64,000 bases of DNA from Rossellomorea aquimaris (lineage in GTDB: Bacteria > Bacillota > Bacilli > Bacillales > Bacillaceae_B). Position numbers and translations under genes: made by a program. The number at the start of each line of letters is the position of its first letter. The stretch's first letter is position 1. Location: NCBI RefSeq assembly GCF_003315075.1, contig NZ_QNRJ01000001.1, forward strand, positions 229,158 to 293,157. Reading direction: 5' to 3'. The notes beneath the pieces were generated by a model. The model made no database searches, was not told the DNA's origin, and was given only the letters and a program-made list of their open reading frames with translations. Positions 24,779 to 33,861 of this stretch are shown here, one piece after another.

Positions 24779-24795
24779 ATACCCCGTATAGGTAT
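24779..24795 (+). promoter_or_regulatory. CsoR operator candidate 2, upstream of copA
   Basis: ATACC-CCGTATA-GGTAT has the same ATACC-N7-GGTAT layout as the site before csoR. It ends 13 bases before the copA start, directly over the ribosome-site region. Confidence 0.65.
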
Positions 24796-24808
24796 GGAGG
24801 GTTGATAA

Positions 24809-27226
24809 ATGGTTCAGCATAAAGAAATCAATATAGAAATAACAGGAATGACTTGCGCTGCTTGTGCGAATCGAATCGAAAAGGGTTTAAATAAAATGGA
24901 CGGTGTAGAAAAGGCAGCGGTCAACTTCGCTTTGGAGAAAGCAGCAGTAAAATACAATTCGGAAGTAGTGAAGCCAATTGATATTCAAAAAAGAATTCGG
25001 GATCTAGGTTATGACATACAACTCGAAAAAACCGAGTTTGATATTACCGGGATGACCTGTGCTGCTTGTTCTGCAAGAATCGAGAAAGTATTGAATAAGC
25101 AAGAGGGAATACAAAATGCAACGGTTAACTTGGCATTAGAAAAGGCAACCATTGAGTATGCCCCTGGCACAATCTCGACAGATCAAATCATTAAAAAGGT
25201 TGATTCAATTGGCTACGGTGCAACAGTGAAAAATGATGAGAATCAAGAAGAACAAACCGATCATAAACTTCAAGAGATCCAGAAGCAAAAACGTAAATTC
25301 ATATGGTCACTATTATTATCGCTCCCCCTACTGTGGTCGATGGTCAGTCATTTTGAATTTACATCGTTCATCCCATTACCGGATATCTTAATGAACCCTT
25401 GGGTGCAAATGTCGTTAGCAACACCTGTACAGTTTATTATCGGGAAACAATTTTACGTAGGTGCTTATAAAGCATTAAAGAATAAGAGTGCCAATATGGA
25501 TGTTTTGGTCGCACTTGGTACATCTGCTGCTTACTTTTACAGTGTGTTTCTTGCCTATCAGTCCATTGGGTCGGGAATGCATATGGTCGAGCTGTATTTT
25601 GAAACAAGTGCAATCTTAATTACACTCATTATTCTTGGAAAATTGTTTGAAGCCAAGGCAAAGGGTCGTTCTTCTGAAGCCATAAAGAAGCTTATGGGAC
25701 TACAGGCTAAAACCGCAACGGTAGAAAGAGATGGAAATGTTGTAGAGATTCCTTTAGAAGACGTTATAACAGGAGACATCGTGTACATCAAACCAGGTGA
25801 AAAAGTTCCTGTAGATGGAGAAGTCATCGAAGGTCGTTCAGCACTTGATGAATCGATGATTACAGGCGAAAGCGTTCCGGTGGATAAATCTATAGGTGAT
25901 ACACTGATCGGTGCCACAATGAATAAAAACGGATTCCTTAAAATGAAAGCTACAAAGGTAGGAAAGGATACCGCCCTGGCACAGATTATCAAAGTGGTGG
26001 AGGATGCTCAAGGTTCCAAGGCTCCTATTCAACGGTTAGCAGATACAATATCAGGTATATTTGTTCCTATTGTGGTAGGAATTGCAGTCCTCACATTTCT
26101 TGTCTGGTACATTTGGGTTGAACCGGGTAATTTTGCCGAAGCACTTGAGAAGCTGATTGCCGTTCTTGTGATTGCCTGTCCATGTGCCCTTGGGTTAGCG
26201 ACTCCGACTTCGATAATGGCAGGATCGGGTCGGGCAGCAGAATTCGGGATTCTCTTTAAAGGCGGAGAACATTTGGAATCGACCCATGGAATTACAACCG
26301 TTGTACTCGACAAAACGGGTACTGTTACAAACGGTGAGCCGGTATTAACAGATGTAAAAGTGGAAGCTGGTTTTGATGAAGAGGATTTCCTCGCTTTTGT
26401 TGGTGCGGTGGAACGGTCTTCGGAGCATCCTCTAGCGATTTCAATTGTGAAAGGGATCAAAGAAAAAGGAATTACTATATGGGGTAGTGAAGAATTTGAT
26501 GCTATACCAGGGTATGGTGTAAAAGCAAAAGTTCGAAATAATGAAGTGGTCATCGGTACCACGAAACTCATGGAACAAAATGGTGTCCAGATGAATCATG
26601 TGATAGAAACCAAACAAACCCTTGAGACTGAAGGAAAGACGGTTATGCTCGTTTCAATTAATGGAAGCTATGCCGGCCTAGTCGCTGTAGCGGACACTAT
26701 AAAAGATACTTCTAAACAAGCCATTCAGAGATTACATGATATGGGTTTAGAAATCATCATGATCACTGGTGACAATCAGCGGACCGCTGAAGCAATTGCA
26801 AAAGAAGCTCAAATCCATCATGTAATTGCGGAAGTATTACCTGAAGGAAAAGCAATGGAAGTTCAAAAGTTGCAGAAGGTAGGAAAGAAAGTCGCGATGG
26901 TGGGAGATGGAATCAATGATGCCCCTGCTCTTGCCATGGCAGATATCGGAATGGCGATCGGAACAGGTACAGACGTAGCCATGGAAGCTGCCGATATCAC
27001 CCTTATCCGCGGAGACTTGAACAGTATCGTCGATGCTATCTTCATGAGTAAGAAAACCATTCGTAATATTAAACAAAACCTGTTTTGGGCCCTCGCCTAT
27101 AACTCACTCGGCATTCCCATTGCCGCAATGGGATTCTTAGCACCATGGCTTGCCGGAGCTGCAATGGCATTTAGTTCTGTGTCGGTTGTCTTAAATGCAC
27201 TGCGTTTGCAGAGAGTAAAGCTTTAA
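24809..27226 (+). CDS. copA: Copper-exporting P1B-type ATPase CopA
   Basis: 805 residues. Two amino-terminal HMA domains carry GMTCAAC (Cys16/Cys19 and Cys84/Cys87). Eight membrane helices follow, with the transport motif CPC at 457-459 in IACPCALGLATPTS. The actuator has MITGESVPVDK, the phosphorylated Asp501 is in LDKTGTVTNGEP, and SEHPLA and MVGDGINDAPALA complete the nucleotide domain. This is a full-length Cu(I) exporter of the cell membrane fed by CopZ. The CsoR-like site directly upstream suggests a separate copper-induced promoter. Confidence 0.97.
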   Translation: MVQHKEINIEITGMTCAACANRIEKGLNKMDGVEKAAVNFALEKAAVKYNSEVVKPIDIQKRIRDLGYDIQLEKTEFDITGMTCAACSARIEKVLNKQEGIQNATVNLALEKATIEYAPGTISTDQIIKKVDSIGYGATVKNDENQEEQTDHKLQEIQKQKRKFIWSLLLSLPLLWSMVSHFEFTSFIPLPDILMNPWVQMSLATPVQFIIGKQFYVGAYKALKNKSANMDVLVALGTSAAYFYSVFLAYQSIGSGMHMVELYFETSAILITLIILGKLFEAKAKGRSSEAIKKLMGLQAKTATVERDGNVVEIPLEDVITGDIVYIKPGEKVPVDGEVIEGRSALDESMITGESVPVDKSIGDTLIGATMNKNGFLKMKATKVGKDTALAQIIKVVEDAQGSKAPIQRLADTISGIFVPIVVGIAVLTFLVWYIWVEPGNFAEALEKLIAVLVIACPCALGLATPTSIMAGSGRAAEFGILFKGGEHLESTHGITTVVLDKTGTVTNGEPVLTDVKVEAGFDEEDFLAFVGAVERSSEHPLAISIVKGIKEKGITIWGSEEFDAIPGYGVKAKVRNNEVVIGTTKLMEQNGVQMNHVIETKQTLETEGKTVMLVSINGSYAGLVAVADTIKDTSKQAIQRLHDMGLEIIMITGDNQRTAEAIAKEAQIHHVIAEVLPEGKAMEVQKLQKVGKKVAMVGDGINDAPALAMADIGMAIGTGTDVAMEAADITLIRGDLNSIVDAIFMSKKTIRNIKQNLFWALAYNSLGIPIAAMGFLAPWLAGAAMAFSSVSVVLNALRLQRVKL

Positions 27227-27228
27227 CT

Positions 27229-27272
27229 AAAAAGAGATCAAAGGGAGTTAAAATCCTTTGATCTCTTTTATT
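27229..27272. terminator. Bidirectional terminator
   Basis: A 15-bp stem AAAAGAGATCAAAGG / CCTTTGATCTCTTTT has a nine-base loop. It serves copA and the convergent DUF3889 gene. Confidence 0.92.
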
Positions 27273-27288
27273 GTTCATACCCTATTAT

Positions 27289-27630
27289 TTACCGATCCGT
27301 TTCCGTGAATTTGATATCAATCAGCTTTTCAGTTTCCGACTCAAACTGAATGTCCACAAACACACCAAATTCTTTCCCGCCATGTTTTAACCAGAGCTTA
27401 AACTTCTCAGTCGATACTTTCGATCCGTTTTCCTTTCCGATATGAAGATAGTCAACGATCGCCGCATCAGGATATTTTTCTTTAGTCTTTTTCACTGCCA
27501 GACTTCCCCATTTCGCATAGGAGGGAATCTCTTGTTGAGCGTGTACGGGTTTCTGGTCAACTAGTGCCGCGTTGGCAATAAAAATCATACATAGAACAAT
27601 TGGAATATGTCGTTTCATTTTCAATACCAT
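27289..27630 (-). CDS. Secreted DUF3889 (YqzG/YdhN-like) protein
   Basis: 113 residues. A signal peptide (MKRHIPIVLCMIFIANAALV, cleavage near HAQQ) precedes a mature part with YAKWGSLAVKKTKEKYPDAAIVDYL and GGKEFGVFVDIQFE. These are the core of DUF3889, a PepSY-like small secreted family in bacilli with unknown function. The start could be ATG 27630 or the ATG four codons in; AGAAGG lies nearby but spacing favours neither clearly. It may act outside the cell wall. Confidence 0.75.
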   Translation of the reverse strand: MVLKMKRHIPIVLCMIFIANAALVDQKPVHAQQEIPSYAKWGSLAVKKTKEKYPDAAIVDYLHIGKENGSKVSTEKFKLWLKHGGKEFGVFVDIQFESETEKLIDIKFTETDR

Positions 27631-27820
27631 ATCCTTCTTTTTACCTTGTAGGTTTGTCTAGTCTGGCTGAAATTATTCTGCATTTTCCATTTAACTTACA
27701 ATTACAGGAGTAACTGAAATCTTTTATTTAATTAGAATATTCTTTACTTACTCATCATAAAATCTTAAACTGTGGATGAGGAAGAAAATCTTTCCAACTA
27801 AATGAAAGGAGGCGATGACG

Positions 27821-27886
27821 ATGATTAAAATCGTCGATGCAATGCAAAAAATCAATAAGTATGAGGTTATATATATTAAAACCTAG
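27821..27886 (+). CDS. 21-residue mini-ORF just upstream of the GNAT fusion gene
   Basis: A near-ideal AAAGGAGG lies nine bases before ATG 27821. The frame encodes MIKIVDAMQKINKYEVIYIKT and stops 14 bases before the next gene. It may be a leader peptide controlling its neighbour, a translated small protein or a coupling cistron. No family is known to me. The ribosome site is among the best in the region. Confidence 0.45.
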   Translation: MIKIVDAMQKINKYEVIYIKT

Positions 27887-27900
27887 CGTAGGAGGACATT

Positions 27901-30900
27901 ATGAAGACTACTGTAGAGCAAGTGAAAATCGTAGAATATCATGAAGGATTAGCAAAAGGAATCGCGAAAATGTGGAATGAAAGCCGTGAAAACTGGGGTG
28001 GAGATTCCGTTGTCACCACTGAACAAGACGTTAAAGATAAGGAAGCTAACTCCACAAATCTCCATCTCTTTTTGGCAATGGTGGGAGATGAAGTGGCAGG
28101 CTACTGCGGATTGTCTGAATACCGTGAGGACGAAGGTGCCCTATATATTCCTCTTCTGAATGTGCACCCCAAGTATCAGGGCTTAAAGATCGGCAAACAA
28201 CTCGTACTGAAAGCGTTAGAGAAGACTGTGGAATTAAAATGGCCAAGACTGGATTTATTTACGTGGGCGGGTAATACAAAAGCCGTACCTCTATACAAAA
28301 AATGCGGATTCTTCTGGGAAGAGCGCGATGACTCCGTTCATCTGATGAACTTCATTCCGATGGTGCTCCAAATTGACTGGCTGAAACCGTTTTTTGATAA
28401 GCATGATTGGTATACAACGAGTCAGCGTTTAATTGAAATCAAACCAGATGGCCTGAAAGAACGAGATCATACTTATTATGAATACAAATGGGAAGCAGGA
28501 AATGAGTTCGTCCGTATTCAATTCGAACGAACGGGAAGAGGCATTCGCTTAATTGAAACGCAGGATTTCTTAGCGGAAATGAGGTTGCCTGACTTTAAGT
28601 TGCTCGAGAAAAAAGAACACGATGTGACTTATCATGTAGTGAATCGCAAAGAGAATCCGGTTGAAATCGCCCTAAGAGGAATATCATCTCCTCATGTAAA
28701 GCATGAATTCCATGAGACTATTTTAGTGGGGAAGAACTGGATTGGAGAATTCCCTGTCAGTGTCGACATGCCAACTAGTCAACCAAGTCCCTGGAAGACT
28801 CACCCGACAGTCGGGGTGACAGTAGAGGTGGACGGTCATTCAATCCCATTTGCACTAGGGGTGTTTCCTAAACAAGCGGGGAAACTTCATTTAAGATCGG
28901 TAAGAAAGAATTGGAGATCCCATGGTAAAGGAATGCTCTATCTTGATTTGGAAAGCCAATTGGAAGAAGAAACTACCTGGACAATCAAACTGCCTGTAAA
29001 TAAGGTAGTAAAGTGGGAAACTTCAGAAGTGATGGCAAAAATCGAAGGGAAAAAGAGAGTTTCGATTCCACTTCCGATCCAGCTATTGAAAAATGGGTTT
29101 TTGTCAGAAGACGTGAATGTAGAGGTTGAACGAAAAAACGGGGACGTGCCTACTTTTTCCACTAGGCTGTCATTGGCTCTACCGGGATTTGGGGCGAAAT
29201 TTGGTGGCGAGACAGAAGAGCATTGGATCGGGTTTAACGGTCCCCACTACGTAGAAATTGAAAAACGAAACCATATCGTTAAAGTAGGCTCTATCCATTC
29301 AATCCAAGATCCGATAACTTTCTTCACTCCTAAATTCGGAAAACCCTATAGTGAGGAATTTTCTAAGAAAGAAGCATCTTCTCTAGAATATATTGAGCTT
29401 CCTGAAGCTTTTGTGATGAAAACAACACTAAAGTCGGATGCATTTTCCTCCATGCTTCTGAACACCTATTTTAAGATTTACGGTGATGGCTTAGTGGAAA
29501 TCAAACATGAAGTCGTGAATGCCGGAGAAGATGAAAGGAAGCATCTTTCCCTAATTCAGCCTGTTTTCATTAACTTTGAAGGAATGGCTATCCCACAAAG
29601 GAATGGGGTCTTAATCGGGAATGAGTCACTGGTTCCTTTCATGGAGTATATTAATGATAAAGATATGGCTGAACGTTGGATTTTCACAAGGTCTTCAAAT
29701 GGAGATACTCTCGGTCTTGCTTGGCCGGAGGAAGCTCTTGGAAGAAAAGATGATTGGCGAATGGCTCTTGAATATGAGATCGACCTGGTACAGTCCCAGG
29801 AAGAAATGAGTTTAGGTCCCATCCAGGTCGGGATCAATACTTCCAACCACTGGTCTAAGTGGCGGGAGTTGGTGTTGGGTGATGAAGGGAACATGAATGA
29901 GCTGCCCCTGTATACTTTGGATAAAACAGGAGGAGATATTATTTCTTCTGTTGGTGAAAGGGAAGATTATTCATTCCAATCCATGCTTACTCCTTATATT
30001 CATGGTACATTAACCGTTCATTCAGAAAATGAAACTTTCGTTGAAGAAGTGGATAAAGCTGATTCAGTAACCCGTTTGAATCTTGGACTTGAGCATTCTT
30101 CACCAGGCGTCAAATGGATAGAAGGGGAATTCGAGTCCAAAAGTCACTTCGGAAAAGTAGAAGTTATGCAACTTGTTAAGGGGAAGAGGGAAGTGAAGGT
30201 TGAGAGGAACGAAGATGTCTGGTCTGTAGATAATGGCGTCATTTCGTTTAAAGCGTCATCTGTTTATTATCCTGGTATCTATTCCTTATCGATTGACGGG
30301 AAGGAAACGTTGGATCATCAATATCCAAACCCGGGTCCACGGGCATGGTGGAATCCGTGGGGTGGAGGTATCAGATACTCTTTACAATCCGTTAGTTCCT
30401 ATTCAATGTTGAAAGAGAAAACGGCCATCGGATCTGTAACAAAGTTGGATCAACACGGTCATCAGTGGGCAGGGATTTGTTTGACAACAGAATTTAAGGA
30501 GCATGAAAAGATGAAGGGGATTGTTCTTCGTCAATATGCGTTAACACTACCAGAAGTGCCGGTCCTGGCTGTATACGCAGAGATTCAGCAGGATTCAGGA
30601 AGAACGTATACGAACGAATTAGTGGATGTGGAGGCTTTCTTCAAGACTGGTGAAACGTTAACATCCAGTTTCGTTAATCTTCCAACACAAGGAATGGTCC
30701 ATAAATACTATGCAGGCGTTGAAGAATTTGTATTGAGAGATACACCATTTATTACGGTTGGGTCGGATGATCACCCAGAATCTGTGACATATGTTCACCC
30801 AAGTACCAAAAAACGGTCAGAAGCATACTTAAATCAAGATGTTCTTCTAGTAGCCTCAACAAACGAGTGGTCTGCAGCAACGGGAGAAACCATCGTAATT

Positions 30901-30978
30901 GAACCAACCATTCTATTTCATGGGGAAACTCGATCCGCACAAGCAATCAAGCCACTACAAAACATTCGATTCACCTAA
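27901..30978 (+). CDS. Large GNAT acetyltransferase fused to an approximately 870-residue beta-rich region
   Basis: 1025 residues. Residues about 1-150 are a GNAT domain: MWNESRENWGG, AGYCGLSEYREDEGALYIPL, VHPKYQGLKIGKQLV (acetyl-CoA pyrophosphate loop) and TWAGNTKAVPLYKKCGF. The rest has no recognised name. It is rich in alternating strands and Trp/Gly (NPGPRAWWNPWGGGIRY near residue 810) and resembles the beta-sandwich or mutarotase-like modules of glycoside-active enzymes. No signal peptide or membrane helix is seen, so it should be cytoplasmic. AGGAGG precedes ATG 27901. It may modify a sugar or glycopeptide, but this is inference. The fold and substrate need structural searches. Confidence 0.75.
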   Translation: MKTTVEQVKIVEYHEGLAKGIAKMWNESRENWGGDSVVTTEQDVKDKEANSTNLHLFLAMVGDEVAGYCGLSEYREDEGALYIPLLNVHPKYQGLKIGKQLVLKALEKTVELKWPRLDLFTWAGNTKAVPLYKKCGFFWEERDDSVHLMNFIPMVLQIDWLKPFFDKHDWYTTSQRLIEIKPDGLKERDHTYYEYKWEAGNEFVRIQFERTGRGIRLIETQDFLAEMRLPDFKLLEKKEHDVTYHVVNRKENPVEIALRGISSPHVKHEFHETILVGKNWIGEFPVSVDMPTSQPSPWKTHPTVGVTVEVDGHSIPFALGVFPKQAGKLHLRSVRKNWRSHGKGMLYLDLESQLEEETTWTIKLPVNKVVKWETSEVMAKIEGKKRVSIPLPIQLLKNGFLSEDVNVEVERKNGDVPTFSTRLSLALPGFGAKFGGETEEHWIGFNGPHYVEIEKRNHIVKVGSIHSIQDPITFFTPKFGKPYSEEFSKKEASSLEYIELPEAFVMKTTLKSDAFSSMLLNTYFKIYGDGLVEIKHEVVNAGEDERKHLSLIQPVFINFEGMAIPQRNGVLIGNESLVPFMEYINDKDMAERWIFTRSSNGDTLGLAWPEEALGRKDDWRMALEYEIDLVQSQEEMSLGPIQVGINTSNHWSKWRELVLGDEGNMNELPLYTLDKTGGDIISSVGEREDYSFQSMLTPYIHGTLTVHSENETFVEEVDKADSVTRLNLGLEHSSPGVKWIEGEFESKSHFGKVEVMQLVKGKREVKVERNEDVWSVDNGVISFKASSVYYPGIYSLSIDGKETLDHQYPNPGPRAWWNPWGGGIRYSLQSVSSYSMLKEKTAIGSVTKLDQHGHQWAGICLTTEFKEHEKMKGIVLRQYALTLPEVPVLAVYAEIQQDSGRTYTNELVDVEAFFKTGETLTSSFVNLPTQGMVHKYYAGVEEFVLRDTPFITVGSDDHPESVTYVHPSTKKRSEAYLNQDVLLVASTNEWSAATGETIVIEPTILFHGETRSAQAIKPLQNIRFT

Positions 30979-30986
30979 ATAAACAC

Positions 30987-31023
30987 CACGCGAACCTGCC
31001 TCTGCCGTAGGTTCGTGTTTTTC
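30987..31023 (+). terminator. Terminator after GNAT fusion
   Basis: The stem CACGcGAACCT / AGGTTCGTG is followed by TTTTTC. Confidence 0.85.
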
Positions 31024-31028
31024 ATTGG

Positions 31029-31088
31029 GAGGGACGGACCTCCCAATGCGCCAAATTGAGAGATTCGGTCTGTTGGAGGTCCGTCCCT
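31029..31088. repeat. Inverted pair of AGGGACGGACCTCC words, 31-base interior
   Basis: AGGGACGGACCTCC at 31030-31043 and its exact complement at 31075-31088 flank 31 bases. The pair could form a long hairpin in RNA or DNA. It sits between two converging genes, after a separate terminator. Five further copies of the word occur elsewhere in the window. Confidence 0.9.
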
Positions 31089-31103
31089 AACTGTTAAGCC
31101 ATA

Positions 31104-31295
31104 CTATTGATCTTGATTGATATTCTTTTCACCCTTATGGTTGGTATCCTCATCTTCCATCAATCCACCGACCGCCTGTTTAAATTCTCTCAAAGAAACA
31201 CCGGCAGCTTTTCCGAGCTCTGGAAGTTTGCTTGGTCCAAAGAATAAGAGTGCTACGAACAAGATAATCGCTATTTCACCGAAACCCAGATTCAT
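31104..31295 (-). CDS. tatA: Twin-arginine translocase subunit TatA
   Basis: 63 residues: one membrane helix (IAIILFVALLFFG), the hinge FGPSKLPELGKAAG and an amphipathic helix SLREFKQAVGGLM, then a charged tail. The Phe-Gly-Pro hinge is diagnostic of TatA/TatE. It forms the protein-conducting oligomer for folded Tat substrates. No tatC is next to it, so this is a solo tatA like tatAc or tatAy copies of bacilli. GAGGAAATAAAA precedes ATG 31295. Confidence 0.95.
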   Translation of the reverse strand: MNLGFGEIAIILFVALLFFGPSKLPELGKAAGVSLREFKQAVGGLMEDEDTNHKGEKNINQDQ

Positions 31296-31345
31296 TTTTA
31301 TTTCCTCGCTTTATTATAAAAGTAGTTTCAGTACATAACTTTACT

Positions 31346-31546
31346 TTAACTTGCTTTTAAGTCGAATATTTCAACTATATCTTTCCACTTAATCATCATA
31401 TCCCAAGAGAATCGAGGGACGGATGAGATGATGCTATTTCCGCTCATTTCTCCAGATACAAGTATCGTTCCAACAAAGCTAAGAAGGAATAGAGAACAGA
31501 AGACATAACAAGCAATGGATTCCTTACGATATTCATAATTTCTCAT
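31346..31546 (-). CDS. Small single-helix membrane protein
   Basis: 66 residues with one hydrophobic segment CYVFCSLFLLSFVGTILVS (about 13-31) followed by a polar tail. GAGGTG sits eight bases before ATG 31546. No family recognised. It lies just upstream of tatA on the same strand with a 50-base gap and could be cotranscribed. Confidence 0.6.
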   Translation of the reverse strand: MRNYEYRKESIACYVFCSLFLLSFVGTILVSGEMSGNSIISSVPRFSWDMMIKWKDIVEIFDLKAS

Positions 31547-31659
31547 ATGAATGCACCTCAGTTTTATATAATTTTCAATGACCGATGTTTATTTTAAATA
31601 GGCACTGCAAATAAACTCTTAACTGCAAGAGAACACACGTTGTTTATGAGTGTAAGGAA

Positions 31660-31983
31660 TCAGAGGTAATTTGAATGGGACATGACTACTTCAAGAAAGC
31701 CCAGTGAATCTGGAAAAATCTCAATGCTAAATAGACATCCAGCCAAAGGGATTAATTTGAAGTGTAATGTTGGAAGAATGGAAGTTTTATTAGAAGCCAT
31801 ACCATCTTGTTTATGAACCAGTGAAGGGACCACGTCGAGAATCATGTCTGCATCGGTTAAAAACACATGGTCAGAAATAGTAGCCACATCATCAAAACTT
31901 AAGAATACCGGGCTTTGATTCTGTTGTTGAACAGAAACTGTCCCTAACACCATGCTCAATACCATCAATAACAACAATCTCAT
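31660..31983 (-). CDS. Hypothetical protein with N-terminal signal or membrane helix
   Basis: 107 residues. MRLLLLMVLSMVLGTVSVQQQ looks like a signal peptide or anchor. The rest (FLSFDDVATISDHVFL and LVHKQDGMASNKTS) is soluble and unfamiliar. GGAGGTG is 11 bases before ATG 31983 or eight before an adjacent in-frame GTG. Function unknown. It could be a young or decaying gene, as the carboxy end shows no domain features. Confidence 0.5.
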   Translation of the reverse strand: MRLLLLMVLSMVLGTVSVQQQNQSPVFLSFDDVATISDHVFLTDADMILDVVPSLVHKQDGMASNKTSILPTLHFKLIPLAGCLFSIEIFPDSLGFLEVVMSHSNYL

Positions 31984-32059
31984 CACAGTCCCTACACCTC
32001 CCAAGACAATATTAAAACTAATTATAGCTTAATTTCCCCCGGTGTCTATAACAAATTAA

Positions 32060-32130
32060 GAGGGACGGACCTATACCAATATAGGAAGGCACACGGAGCG
32101 TGATTTTCACCTTTTAGAGGTCCGTCCCTC
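32060..32130. repeat. Inverted pair of GAGGGACGGACCT words, 45-base interior
   Basis: GAGGGACGGACCT at 32060-32072 and its exact complement at 32118-32130 enclose 45 bases unrelated to the interior of the pair at 31029-31088. The arms are therefore conserved while the interior is not. Confidence 0.9.
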
Positions 32131-32200
32131 AAGAGAGTTTAGCTTTTGTTTTAGCGGGTATAGGAGATTGAATATGTATATTTATGGAAGGGGATTGGAG

Positions 32201-32755
32201 ATGGAAGAGAAGGCTGTTCATTTTTATGAATCTAAGAAAAGGTTAAGTTTGTTAGCGATTGGTTGTATATTATTTGTCCTTGTGTGTTTGTATTTATCGT
32301 TTGAATTCTTCTTTGTTGATGTTAACTACTTTATGGGGATCGTTGGTGCGTTGGGAGGTTTATTTTTTCTCTTTTGCTTGATTCAGATTTTTAAAAAGCT
32401 TTCCTATAATGTGCCTCATGTAAGCCTGACAGAGGAATATCTTATTTTAAATGTGTTACCGGAACATCCCGTTCATATCAGATGGGAAGATATTGAAAGT
32501 TATATTCCTTATGAGATTTACCGGAATGCTTTTATCGGGCTCATTCTGTCCAATGAAGAGAAATACCGTGAGAAAATGCCGGATAAGCTAAAACGCATGT
32601 CTAAGATCAATGTGAAAATGGGGTATCCACAATACAATATTGTAAAAGGCAATCTTAAAGAGCCCCAACAGTTACTTGATAAATTAAACCTTCGTATCCC
32701 TCACACAAAATTGGTTTCTGGAGGAAAAGGTGTTTCTCCTTCGAATCCACTATGA
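32201..32755 (+). CDS. STM3941-family membrane protein
   Basis: 184 residues. Two membrane helices (about 15-36 and 43-64) follow the opening FYESKKRLSLL. The carboxy half VSLTEEYLILN, HIRWEDIESYIPYEI and MGYPQYNIV resembles the bacterial PH-like domain of STM3941 proteins. It should sit in the cell membrane with the PH-like part in the cytoplasm. I use ATG 32201 with GGAAGGGG seven bases upstream; an in-frame TTG at 32168 adds 11 residues without a good site. Function unknown. Similar architectures recur at 49904 and 57960. Confidence 0.75.
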   Translation: MEEKAVHFYESKKRLSLLAIGCILFVLVCLYLSFEFFFVDVNYFMGIVGALGGLFFLFCLIQIFKKLSYNVPHVSLTEEYLILNVLPEHPVHIRWEDIESYIPYEIYRNAFIGLILSNEEKYREKMPDKLKRMSKINVKMGYPQYNIVKGNLKEPQQLLDKLNLRIPHTKLVSGGKGVSPSNPL

Positions 32756-32772
32756 AATGAAAATTTCCACTT

Positions 32773-32802
32773 AAAAAGGTGAGCATCAATTGCCCACCTT
32801 TT
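32773..32802. terminator. Bidirectional terminator between STM3941-like gene and guaC
   Basis: The stem AAAAGGTGaGC / GCcCACCTTTT has A and T runs on either side. It sits between two convergent genes. Confidence 0.85.
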
Positions 32803-32815
32803 CAACATTTCACTA

Positions 32816-33799
32816 TTAATATACTTTATCACCATTAAAGATTGAATTCTTTACTACTACATAATCCACTGTTCGGATTGCTTCAAGCTTCGTCCCACCA
32901 GCATAGGAGATAGAGGATTGAAGGTCTTGTTCCATTTCGGTCAACGTATGTTCCAGTGACCCTTTATGTTCAACAAACATTTTTTTACCTTCAACATTTT
33001 TCTTTTCGCCTTTTTGGAACTCTGAAGCTGATCCAAAGTATTCTTTGAAGAGCTTGCCGTCTTTTTCGATTGTATCTCCTGGAGACTCTTCATGGCCTGC
33101 AAATAGGGAGCCGATCATCACCATGGACGCACCGAAACGAATGGATTTTGCTATATCACCGTGGGTACGGATACCACCATCAGCGATGATTGGTTTTGTA
33201 GCGGCTTTTGCACACCAGCGTAGTGCAGCCAGCTGCCAGCCACCTGTACCAAATCCGGTTTTGATTTTCGTAATACAAACTTTCCCTGGTCCGATTCCCA
33301 CTTTTGTAGCATCAGCACCAGCATGCTCCAATTCTCTTACAGCTTCTGGAGTACCAACGTTCCCGGCAATCACAAAGCTCTCAGGTACGTATATTTTTAT
33401 GTGTTGAATCATGCTGATTACCGCATTGGAATGACCATGTGCAATATCGATTGTTATAAATTCCGGTGTCAGCTTTTCTTCAGCTAATTGCTCTATAAAT
33501 GCATACTCTTCATCCTTAACACCTACAGAAATAGAAGAAATCAGGCCGCGGGACTTCATATCTTTAATGAAAGAAATTCGTTTTTCAGGCTCGAAGCGAT
33601 GCATGATATAGAAATAATTGTTTTCAGCTAAATATACAGCGATTTTTTCATCAATAATGGTTTGCATATTGGCAGGTACGACAGGTAACTTAAATGTATG
33701 TCCACCCAGGGTCACACTCGTATCACATTCAGAACGACTGTTAACCACACATTTTGCAGGAATTAATTGAATATCTTCGTAATCAAATACATTTTCCAT
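32816..33799 (-). CDS. guaC: GMP reductase GuaC
   Basis: 327 residues, IMPDH/GMPR TIM barrel. It converts GMP to IMP with NADPH, releasing ammonia. Catalytic Cys175 is in [21 protein letters not shown], which lacks the CBS insert of IMP dehydrogenase, so GMP reductase is clear. [20 protein letters not shown] binds the phosphate. I chose ATG 33799 ([14 protein letters not shown]) with AGGGGTG upstream, giving the same length class as B. subtilis GuaC. A promoter and a PurR-like palindrome lie directly upstream. Confidence 0.97.
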   Translation of the reverse strand: MENVFDYEDIQLIPAKCVVNSRSECDTSVTLGGHTFKLPVVPANMQTIIDEKIAVYLAENNYFYIMHRFEPEKRISFIKDMKSRGLISSISVGVKDEEYAFIEQLAEEKLTPEFITIDIAHGHSNAVISMIQHIKIYVPESFVIAGNVGTPEAVRELEHAGADATKVGIGPGKVCITKIKTGFGTGGWQLAALRWCAKAATKPIIADGGIRTHGDIAKSIRFGASMVMIGSLFAGHEESPGDTIEKDGKLFKEYFGSASEFQKGEKKNVEGKKMFVEHKGSLEHTLTEMEQDLQSSISYAGGTKLEAIRTVDYVVVKNSIFNGDKVY

Positions 33800-33815
33800 T
33801 ATTACACCCCTAAAC

Positions 33816-33852
33816 ACGAATATTAAAGTTTATTTATTTTATAAATGTTCGT
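33816..33852 (-). promoter_or_regulatory. PurR-box-like palindrome in the guaC leader
   Basis: On the guaC strand ACGAACATT is followed, 19 bases later, by its near-inverse AATATTCGT. PurR binds paired inverted CGAA-type boxes, and guaC is a PurR target in B. subtilis. The palindrome lies downstream of the promoter, where it would block elongation or initiation. Confidence 0.55.
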
Positions 33853-33861
33853 CCATAAGGT

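Noticed and set aside
26029-26571. Leftward 180-codon frame inside copA
   Set aside because: It lies opposite the phosphorylation domain of CopA; its Ser/Thr/Pro-rich product is typical of antisense reading.
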